From: Sorangium sp051521495
GTDB lineage: Bacteria; Myxococcota_A; Polyangia; Polyangiales; Polyangiaceae
Assembly: GCF_051521495.1 (NCBI RefSeq)
Contig: NZ_CP150355.1
Span: forward strand, 930,001-994,000
Reading direction: 5' to 3'
Length of the DNA stretch: 64,000 nt
This document shows, piece by piece, positions 17,713-26,200 of this stretch (position 1 is its first letter; each line of letters starts with the position of its first letter). The notes under the pieces were generated by a model. That model searched no databases. It was given only the letters and a program-made list of their open reading frames with translations, and was not told the origin of the DNA. The position numbers were made by a program, and so were the translations under genes.

Positions 17713-18009
17713 ATGGCGACGATCGACATCCGTCGGCAGCACGCGCTCACGAAGGACGAGGCCAGGAAGCGCGCGGAAGAGCTGGCGCGGGGCATGGAGG
17801 AGAAGCTCGGCATCCAGTGGCGATGGGATGGCGACGTCATCCGGTTCGAGGCCCCGAGCGGCGCCGCGAAGGGGACGAAGGGCCTCGTGCGCGTCGAGGC
17901 GTCCGCGGTCCACGTCGAGATCGATCTCCCGTTCCTGCTGAAGGCGATGAAGGGCATGGTCGAGTCGAAGGTCAACGACAAGCTCGACGCCGTGCTGGCC
18001 AGGGCCTAG
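17713..18009 (+). CDS. Polyhydroxyalkanoic acid system family protein (PHA_gran_rgn)
   Basis: This 98-aa protein matches the small PHA granule-associated family. It starts with TIDIRRQHALTKDEARKRAE, and a central strand pair follows (IQWRWDGDVIRFEAPSGAAK, then VHVEIDLPFLLKAMKGM). A C-terminal amphipathic helix ends the protein (VESKVNDKLDAVLA). Family members are found with PHA storage genes, but none are nearby here. The fold resembles a swivelling alpha/beta domain rather than a phasin. The ATG follows the parvulin-like gene by 56 nt, so co-transcription is likely. The frame extends upstream without recognisable sequence. Confidence 0.8.
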   Translation: MATIDIRRQHALTKDEARKRAEELARGMEEKLGIQWRWDGDVIRFEAPSGAAKGTKGLVRVEASAVHVEIDLPFLLKAMKGMVESKVNDKLDAVLARA

Positions 18010-18443
18010 CCCGGCGGACCGAGCCAGGCGCGCCCCGGCCGCTCGAACGACCGGCGCGTCGAGCGGCGAGCCGCCCTGCAGCTCGCGGCGCCCGAGCCGA
18101 CGCGCCCCCTCTTCCTCGGCCCAGCGCCCCAGTCTCCTCCTCGCGAGCGAGCGACCTCCGCCCGCTCCAGCGCGTCGCGCCGCGTGCGGGCGCGCCCGCT
18201 GTTCCTCGTTTTCCGAGGGGTTCGATGGCGCGCGCGGTCGACCGACGCGCTTCGCGGGGCGCGCGCGTTCGTGTCAGCCGCTGCCCCTCCACCGAGCGAC
18301 CGACGCCGCGCGGCTGCCCTCGACGCTGTTCGAGCCCGCTCCCCGCCCGGCGCGCTTTACTCCGCGAGGTTCGGTTCGCTACTCTCCGCCATCGTCATGC
18401 GGTGCGCAAAAATGAGACCCCCTTCAGAGGCGTCGCGAGCGAG
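18010..18443. other. Intergenic region upstream of the giant TPR pair
   Basis: No gene was recognised in these 434 nt. The last 100 nt are locally AT-richer and include TTTACT (about 18356) and TACTCT about 18 nt later, a weak sigma70-like pair that could drive the TPR operon. Confidence 0.35.
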
Positions 18444-21400
18444 ATGACGGTTCAGGCACCCGAGGGGCAGGCCGAGAGCATGACGGCCCTGATCGCGCGG
18501 CTCCGCGCGGAGCAGGGCGAGCAGCCGGAGCGGCAGCTCCAGGCGCTCTTGCTGCACGAGCTCGGCGCGCTCGAGGAGGCGCTCGGGGAGGAGCCGACGG
18601 CCGCGCGCGACTACCTCGCCGCGTTCAACGCCGATCCCCAGTTCCGCGAGCCGCTCGAGGCGCTGGTCCGCATCCTGACGCGGCGCAAGTCCATCAAGAA
18701 CCTCGGCAAGCTGCTCGACGCGCTGACGCGCGCGGCGGCCACGCCCGAGGAGCGGGCGCGCTCGTTCTGGGAGCGCGCGGCGTACCTCCAGGACCACGAG
18801 CAGAACCTCGCGGCGGCCAAGGAGGCGCTCGAAGAGGCGGCGCTCAGCAACCCGGAGGACGCGACCCCGTGGCTCGAGCTCGAGCTCATCGCGGCCAAGG
18901 AGGGGGACCTCGCCGGCCGGATGCGCGCGCTCGAGGCCCGCGCGGAGCTCGCCACCGACGCGACGTGGAAGGGGCTGCTCTTCATCGAGCTCGCCGACCT
19001 CGCGGCGGCGACCGAGAACGTGGAGCGCGCCTACGAGCTGCTCGACGCGGCCGCCGCGCTGGAGGGGCGGGCGCGCTTCAGGTCGCAGCTCGCGCTCGAG
19101 GCCATCGCCCGGCGCGAGGAGGACCTCGGCGCGCTCGCGCGCGCCCTCGAGGGGCAGGCCGAGCTCATCGCCGACGCGCTCGACGACGAGGCGAGCGGCG
19201 ACGCCAACGGCGTCCCGCGGTACATGCGCAAGCCCGAGCACGCGGCCGACGCGTGGCTCCGCGCCGCCGAGCTGACGCAGCGGGCCGGGACGGGCGGCTT
19301 CGCGTCGCTCCTCGAGCGCGCCGCGGAGCGGCTGCCCCAGTCGGCGCTGCTCGGCCGGGCGCGCATCGCCGCGCTCGAGGCGGCCGGCGAGGCCGAGGCC
19401 GCCGCCGGCCTGGCCAAGCAGGAGATCGCGCGCGGCGCGAGCGGCCCAGGCGCCGCGGCCCTGTGGCTCCGCGTCGCCGAGGCCGCGGCGCTCGCGAGCG
19501 ATCGCGAGGCCGCGCTCGCGGCGCTCCGGAGCGCGCTCGCGGCCGACCCGCAGTGCATCCCGGCGCGCGCGCTCGAGATCGATCTCCTCGGAGACGGCCA
19601 GGACCCGTCCGCGTTCGCGGCATCGCTCGAGGCGACGGCGGCGTCGTACGGCAGCGACGAGGCGAGGGGGCGCGCGCTGCTCCTCGCGGCCTACGTCTGG
19701 GCCGTGCGGACGGACGACGTCGGCGCGGCGAAGGCGGCCCTCTCGCAGGCCGGCATGGCCGGCGTCAACCCGGGCGTGCTCGCGCGCTTCGGCCGATCGT
19801 TCGCGGCGCTCCGCGGCGACGCCGCCTGGTACGAGGAATCGACGAAGCGGCTGCTCTCGACGGGCGTCGATCCGGCCGAGAAGGCGAGCCTGTGGTTCGA
19901 GATCGGCCGGAGCCGCCTGCTCCGCGGGGACGCCGACGGCGCCGAGGGCGCCTTCGCCGAGCTCGCGAACGCCGGCGCGGACGACGGCGCCTCGCCGAAC
20001 GCGTGGCTCGGGCGGGCGCTCGGCGCCTTCGCGGTCGATCTCGTCCGCAGCCGGCGCGAGCGGGGCGACGAGCCCGGCGCCCCCGGCCCGCGGCGCTCGC
20101 CGACGGTGATCGAGGCGCTCGCCGAGGTCGAGGGCGACGAGACCGCGCGCGGGCTGTGGCTCGTCGCGGCGCTGCGCAGCGCGCGCAGCGGCGATCTGGA
20201 TCGCGCCCTGAGCCGGCTGCGCGCGCTCTTCGAGCGAGCCGCGGACGACGAGGTCATCGCGGTGTTCCTGGCCGAGCTCCATCGGCGCGCCGGGAGCCCC
20301 GCCGCCGCGGCCGCGACGCTCTCGACCTGCGCCGCGGCGATCGACGACGCCGAGCTCTCGGCGGCGCTGCACATCGAGGCGGCCATCCTGCTCTGGCGTG
20401 CCGGCGAGCGCGGGCGCGCCGTCGAGGAGCTCGAGGCGGCGCGCGGCAAGGCGCCGCGCGCCGGCGCGACGGCGCTCACCTGGGCGCTCCGCGGCCACGA
20501 GGCGACCGATCTGGAGAGCCGGCGCCGCGCCCTCGAGGTCGCTGGCGAGGCGGGCGAGGACCCGGCGGCGCTCGCGCTGTCGCGGTTCGGCCTCGAGGTC
20601 GGCGCGGCCGAGGGCGGAGACGCCGACGAGGCGCTCGCGACGCTCGAGGCGCTGGAGTCGCAGGCGAGCGACGACCTCGCCCTGGCCGCCGCGCTCGGGC
20701 GGCTCCTCTGGCAGCCGGCCCTCGAGCAGCGGAGCGCCGTCGAGCGCGCGCTCGACTACATCGAGGAGCGGGGCGACGGCGCCGCGACGATCGCGCACGC
20801 CGAGCGCTTCCGCCTCGCGCGCACCCTCGACCAGGACCGCGCGCGCACCGCATCGCGCGCCGAGGCGTGGGCCGCGGCCGACCCGAGCCCGCACGCCGAG
20901 CTCGAGTGGCTCGGCGCCGCGCTCGGCGCCGAGGACCGCGAGGCGGAGGTCGCCGCGCGGGGCGCGCTCGCGCAGCACCTGGAGGGCGAGGCCCGCGCCG
21001 CGATGGAGGCCTCGGCCGCGATCGTCGGCGCGCTCGACCAGCCGAACCTGCCGCGGCCGTTCCTGACGGGCGAGCACGCGCCCGCGCAGCTCGCCAACCT
21101 CGAGCTCGCGCTCCCCGGCTGCGATCCGCGGCGCCGCGCGGCGGCGCTGCACGGGCTCGGCGACGCGCTCGGCGACGACGCGCAGCTCACCGCGCTCGGC
21201 CTCGCGGGCTGGTCGGATTTCGCGGCCGGGGATCACGAGCGCGCGCTCGCCGCGTTCCGCGCGGTCGTCGAGCGGCGGCCCGACGACGTCGCCGCCTGGG
21301 AGGGCGTCCGCGCGACGTCCGAGGCGCTGCGCGACCCCGTGTCGACGGCGCTCGCCTCGGCGCAGCTCGGGGCGCTCTGCAAGGACGACGCGCGCGGCGC

Positions 21401-23216
21401 GGGGTTCTGGGAGAGCGCGGGCGTCCTGCTCCTCGAGCACACCGAGGCCCACGACGACGCGGAGATCGCCTTCGATCGCGCGTTCGCGCGCGACCCGCGG
21501 CGCAGCGTCGCCTTCGACCGGCTGTTCCGCCGGGTCCGCGCGCGCAACGAGGACGACCGGCTGCTCGACATCATCGAGCGGCGGCTCGGCGTGGCGGACA
21601 ACGACCTCGAGCTCTGCAAGCTGTTCTGGGAGCGCGCGCGCGTGCTCCGCAAGAAGGGCAAGCTCGACGACGCGCTCGCCGCGCTCGAGAACGTGACGCT
21701 GCTCGAGCCGGACCACATCGGCGCGCTGGCGCTCTCGGCCGACATCTCGAAGGCGCAGGGCGATCTCGGCCAGGCGGCCTCGTTCTACGCCGAGCTCTCG
21801 CGCGTCGCGAAGGCGCCGGGGGAGCAGCGCCTCATGTCCGGGATCACGGCGGTCGACGCCTACGAGAAGCTCGGCGAGCACGACAGCGCGCTCGAGGTGC
21901 TGGTCGGCCTGCACCGGGCCGGGCTCTCGACGCCCGTCGTCCGCGAGCGCCTCGTCCGGGTGGCCGCCCGGGTCGGCTCCTGGGACGAGGCGACGCGCCT
22001 GCTCGAGGAGCTCATGGTCGAGCGCGACACCCCCGAGGGGCGGATCGAGGCGTCGCGCCTCGCGATGGCCATCTACCGGGATCAGCTCGGCGCGCCGCGC
22101 CGCGCGGAGAGGGCCGTGGCGAAGCTCCTCGAGGAGGCGCCGGACGACGGCGAGGCGATCGATCTCGTCCTCACGACGGACTACGATCCCGCGTTCCGCA
22201 CCCGCGTGCTCGGCCGCGCCAAGGCGACGCTGATCCAGGCGCTCGCGTCCGACCCGATCGACGCGGACCGGGTCGCGCTCCTCGCGAAGATCGCCGGCGC
22301 CGGGCAGGACGCGGCGCTCCGGCAGGCCACGCTCGGCGCGCTCGTCGCGCTCGGCCGCATCGACGACGGCATCTCCGCGGAGCTCAGGAAGATCGACGGC
22401 CGCGTCCCGGCGCGGCCGCAGATCGCCCTCGACGCCAAGGCCATGGCCGACATCGCCGACCCGCTCGACACCGGGCCCGTCGGCGAGCTGTTCGCGAAGA
22501 TGGCCGAGACCATCTGCATGGCGCTCGGCCCCTCGCTCGTGTCGCTCGGCGTCGGCAAGAAGGACCGCATCGACTCGCGCGGCGGCCACCCGCTGCGCGT
22601 GGCGGTCGCCGAGTGGATGGGCGCGCTCAGCTTCGAGACGGATTTCGAGCTCTACGTCGGCGGCCCGAGCCCTCGCGGCGCGACCGGCGTCTACGGCCAG
22701 CTGCCTGCGCTCGTGCTCGGCCCCGAGATCACGACGCCGCTCGACGCCGCCTCGCGCAGCGCGATCGCGCGCGAGGCGTTCGCGCTGCGCCGTGGCATCT
22801 CGTCGCTCAGGACGCGCGACGACAGCACCGTCGCCTCGCTCGTCGCGGCGGCGTGCATCGAGGCGGGCATCGCGGTCCCGCAGCCGCCCTACGCCGTCTT
22901 CGGCGAGGTCTCGCGGGCGATCCACAAGGAGATGTCGCGCGCGACCCGCAAGGCCATCGCCGACGTCTGCCAGCGCATCGTCTCGAGCCAGCAGGACCCG
23001 CTCCGCTGGGCGCAGGCCGCGCGAAGGAGCATCGATCGCATGGCCGTCATCGCCGCCGGCGATGTCTCGCTGGTCCTCTCGGACATCCTCAATACCCCGC
23101 GCGAGCAGCTCGGCGGTGTCGTCGCCGAGAGCGAGCGGGCGCGTCAGCTGGTCGCGTTCGTCCTCTCGCAGAGCTACCTCGAGCTCCGGAAGAAGCTCGG
23201 CATGGGGGTCCGGTGA
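18444..23216 (+). CDS. Giant TPR protein 1
   Basis: This 1590-aa protein has no signal peptide or transmembrane helix visible. It consists almost entirely of degenerate TPR-like helical repeats rich in Ala, Glu and Leu, for example ALGEEPTAARDYLAAFNADP, DLDRALSRLRALFERAADDE and KLDDALAALENVTLLEPDHI. A C-terminal region of about 250 residues (from about 1330) is less repetitive and contains ELYVGG, GQLPALVLGPEIT, GDVSLVLSDI and QLVAFVLSQSYLELRKKLG. The same region recurs in the next gene, so this is a paralogous pair. The stop overlaps the GTG of that gene by 4 nt, which predicts translational coupling and a hetero-complex. The function is unknown. Confidence 0.85.
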   Translation: MTVQAPEGQAESMTALIARLRAEQGEQPERQLQALLLHELGALEEALGEEPTAARDYLAAFNADPQFREPLEALVRILTRRKSIKNLGKLLDALTRAAATPEERARSFWERAAYLQDHEQNLAAAKEALEEAALSNPEDATPWLELELIAAKEGDLAGRMRALEARAELATDATWKGLLFIELADLAAATENVERAYELLDAAAALEGRARFRSQLALEAIARREEDLGALARALEGQAELIADALDDEASGDANGVPRYMRKPEHAADAWLRAAELTQRAGTGGFASLLERAAERLPQSALLGRARIAALEAAGEAEAAAGLAKQEIARGASGPGAAALWLRVAEAAALASDREAALAALRSALAADPQCIPARALEIDLLGDGQDPSAFAASLEATAASYGSDEARGRALLLAAYVWAVRTDDVGAAKAALSQAGMAGVNPGVLARFGRSFAALRGDAAWYEESTKRLLSTGVDPAEKASLWFEIGRSRLLRGDADGAEGAFAELANAGADDGASPNAWLGRALGAFAVDLVRSRRERGDEPGAPGPRRSPTVIEALAEVEGDETARGLWLVAALRSARSGDLDRALSRLRALFERAADDEVIAVFLAELHRRAGSPAAAAATLSTCAAAIDDAELSAALHIEAAILLWRAGERGRAVEELEAARGKAPRAGATALTWALRGHEATDLESRRRALEVAGEAGEDPAALALSRFGLEVGAAEGGDADEALATLEALESQASDDLALAAALGRLLWQPALEQRSAVERALDYIEERGDGAATIAHAERFRLARTLDQDRARTASRAEAWAAADPSPHAELEWLGAALGAEDREAEVAARGALAQHLEGEARAAMEASAAIVGALDQPNLPRPFLTGEHAPAQLANLELALPGCDPRRRAAALHGLGDALGDDAQLTALGLAGWSDFAAGDHERALAAFRAVVERRPDDVAAWEGVRATSEALRDPVSTALASAQLGALCKDDARGAGFWESAGVLLLEHTEAHDDAEIAFDRAFARDPRRSVAFDRLFRRVRARNEDDRLLDIIERRLGVADNDLELCKLFWERARVLRKKGKLDDALAALENVTLLEPDHIGALALSADISKAQGDLGQAASFYAELSRVAKAPGEQRLMSGITAVDAYEKLGEHDSALEVLVGLHRAGLSTPVVRERLVRVAARVGSWDEATRLLEELMVERDTPEGRIEASRLAMAIYRDQLGAPRRAERAVAKLLEEAPDDGEAIDLVLTTDYDPAFRTRVLGRAKATLIQALASDPIDADRVALLAKIAGAGQDAALRQATLGALVALGRIDDGISAELRKIDGRVPARPQIALDAKAMADIADPLDTGPVGELFAKMAETICMALGPSLVSLGVGKKDRIDSRGGHPLRVAVAEWMGALSFETDFELYVGGPSPRGATGVYGQLPALVLGPEITTPLDAASRSAIAREAFALRRGISSLRTRDDSTVASLVAAACIEAGIAVPQPPYAVFGEVSRAIHKEMSRATRKAIADVCQRIVSSQQDPLRWAQAARRSIDRMAVIAAGDVSLVLSDILNTPREQLGGVVAESERARQLVAFVLSQSYLELRKKLGMGVR

Positions 23217-26200
23217 GCAAGAATCCGCAATCCAAGAGCTCCTCTGGCGGCGGCGACGACGGCACCCCGTCGCAGGAGAAGATCACGGTCCCGCCGCCGG
23301 CGATGTACGGCGCGGCGGTCTCGGAGGGCGACGTCGAGGAGGCCACGCTCCTCGCGAAGATCCCCGAAGAGCTCATCCAGTCGATCCGCGGCGCCGAGGA
23401 GGGGGAGCGCTCCGGCGAAGGCGGCCTGAAGCAGCTGTTCTCCCGAGAGCCTGTGCCCGTGCCCGCGAGGCCTGCGCAGAGCGCCGGAGAGAGCGACGCG
23501 CTGCTCGACATGCTGTTCGAGGACCAGCGCGCCGAGGACGCCGACGATGGGGTCGTGACCTCGGCGCCGGCGTTGCACGGGACGCGCCGGCCCGCGGCGC
23601 CGATCCCGCCGCCGCGCCCCCCGTCGCTGCCCCGCCCCGCGGCCCCGCCTCGCACGGGCGGTCCGGGCGAGGTGAAGGCGCCGCTCGGCGCCGCGCTCAC
23701 GCCCGGCGATCGCACGCCGAAGATCCCGCCCCCGGCCCCGTCCGCGAGGTTCACGGCGCCGCGCCCGCAGCCCCCCGCCGCGCCGCCCCCGCTGCCGCCG
23801 CCCGGGCGGGACGTGCACGAGGAGGACACCGCCGAGTCGGGCGACCGCGCGACGCCCATCCCCGACGGGGGCGACTCCCCGTTCGAGTTCGCGCCGCCCA
23901 GCGCCGCCAGCAGCGGCCGGCTGGCGGAGGCGCCCGACATCGACGACGAGGAGACGAACGCCCTCGACGAGCCCGGGCCCACGACCCGGCCGTACGCCGG
24001 CGAGTCGTCCGTCTCCAGCAGCCGCTGGGATCAGGCCGCGGTCGACAGCGATCCCGGCGAGCTCGTGGACGAGTCCAGCCTGCTCGACGGGCGAACCGAC
24101 GAAGAGATCGAGGACGATCTCGCGCAGACGCGCGTCGCGACCCGGAGACCCGAGAGCGGCGTCGCGTTCGCTCCGCCGCGCCCGTCGTCGCCGCACGCCC
24201 CGTCCTCGTCGCCGCCGCGCCCGTCGTCGTCGCGCGCGCCGTCCCCGTCGCCGTCGCGCCCGCTCGCGCCGTCCCACGTCCGGCCTTCGGTGTCGCGCGC
24301 GCCGTCCTCGTCGCCGCCGCGCCCGTCGTCGTCGGCTCACGTCCCGTCCGCGCCCCCTGTGGGCCCGTCGTCGTCGTCGTCGTCTCCTTCCCGCGCGCCG
24401 GAGAGCCTCCCGCCGCTGCCGTCGATCCCGCCGCCGGCCTCGGTGTTCGACGGCGAGCAGGACGCGAGCGCGATCCTCGTCCAGTCGCAGCAGCGCGACG
24501 TGTGGGCGGCGCGCGCCGCGTGGCTCCGCGCCGAGGCGGAGCTCATCGAGGACCCGGCGGCGCGTGCGCGCGCGCTCCTCCCCGTCGCCGAGCTCTACGT
24601 GATGGCCGGGGAGGACGCCACCGCCCGCGCCATCGCCGCCGAGGCGCGCGATCTCTCCCCGAGCCTGATCTTCGCGCACCGCCAGCTCCGCGGCCTCCTG
24701 ATGCGCGAGGGGGATCTGCCCGCCGCGCTCGAGGCGCTGGAGAGCGAGACCCGCGTCCTCGGCACGCCGGCCGCGCGCTGCCACAACCTGGTGCTCGGCG
24801 CCGAGCTCTCCCGCATCTCGCTCGCGGATCCCGAGGGCGCCCACAAACGCCTCGAGCTCGCGGCCCGGACGCACCCCGCCGATCCGCGCGCGCACGTCCA
24901 GCGCTTCTGCGAGGCGCTCGCCGCGCCGGACACGGACGCGGCGGCCTCCACGGCGATCGGGAAGTTCCGCCTCCCCGACGCGCCCGAGCTCGCGCCGCTG
25001 GCCGCGGCGAGCGCCCAGGTCGCAGCGCACCGCGGCGCGCCGCGGCTGGCGCGCGGCCGCGCCGCCCCCGCCACGCCGTACGAGGCGCTGCTCCGCGCCC
25101 GCGCCCTGCTCCGCGCCGGCGACCTCGCCGAGGGCCTCGCGAGCCTCGAGCCCCTGCGCGGCACCTCGCTCGCGCCCGCCGTCGCGTGGCTCACCGCCGC
25201 GCTGAGCGCCGCGCGCAAGGAGACCCGCCCGGCGGCGCTCGGCGCGCTCCGCAGCGTCGCCTCCGGCTCGCACGGCGGTCAGGCGCGCCGCGCGCTCGCG
25301 GCGCAGGCGATCGAGCTCGGCGACGCCGCCGCCGTGCGCGACGCGACGCTCGACGATGGCGACGACGGCGGCGCCTTCTCGCCGGCCGATCGCGTCGTCC
25401 TCTCGGCGCTCGCCGGCGGCTCCGCGGGCGAGATCGAGCCGTGGCTGGACGCCCTCGCCGACGATCCCGAGTTCGCGCCGCTCTGCGCCGCCGCGAGCGC
25501 CGCCCTGAGCGACGCCAGCAGCGCGAGCAACGGGGCGGCGGACGGAGCCCCCGCGTCGAGGGGCGTGCGCCCCCTCGGCGGCCCGAGCGCCCGCGCCGCC
25601 GCGGCCCTCGGCCGCGCGCTCTCGCGCGAGGCCGTCCCCGCCGAGGGCGGCGTCGACGCGAGCGACGCCTTCTCCCGCGCGGTCGTCACCTACGGCGACA
25701 CCGCGCCCGAGAGCCCGCTCTTCCGGGCCCTCGCGCTCGAGCTCGATCTCGACGGCGATCGCGGCGCCCGCGTCGCCAGGGCCGTCGCGTCGCTGCGCGA
25801 GGTCGCGTCCGAGCGCGACAGCGCGCTCGCCGCCGCCGTCCTCGCGGAGATCGCGGGGGATCAGCGGGCGGCGATGAGCGACCTCGATCGCGCCCGCGCC
25901 GCGGATCCGCAGCACGAGGGCGCCGCACGCGCCCGCGCCGCGCAGGAGAGCGGCGTCGGCGCGGCCCGCATCCTCGCGGAGCACGCGCTCACGCTCGACG
26001 AGGGGCCGCGCGCCGCGGTGCTCGTCACCGAGGCCGCGATCCGCCTGCTCGACGGCGGCGACAACGAGGAGGGCGAGCGCCTGCTCTCGCGCGCCGCCCA
26101 GATCGATCCGAAGCTCCCCGTCGCGCTCCACCTCGGCGAGCGGAGCGCGCGCGCCCGGGTGGACCGCGACGGCCTCCTCGAGTGGCTCAGGACCCGCCGC

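Noticed and set aside
18357..22925. 1522-codon minus-strand open frame opposite giant TPR protein 1
   Set aside because: It has an Arg/Glu/Leu-rich composition typical of GC-rich antisense frames, no motif and no ribosome binding site. The plus strand has coherent TPR repeats.
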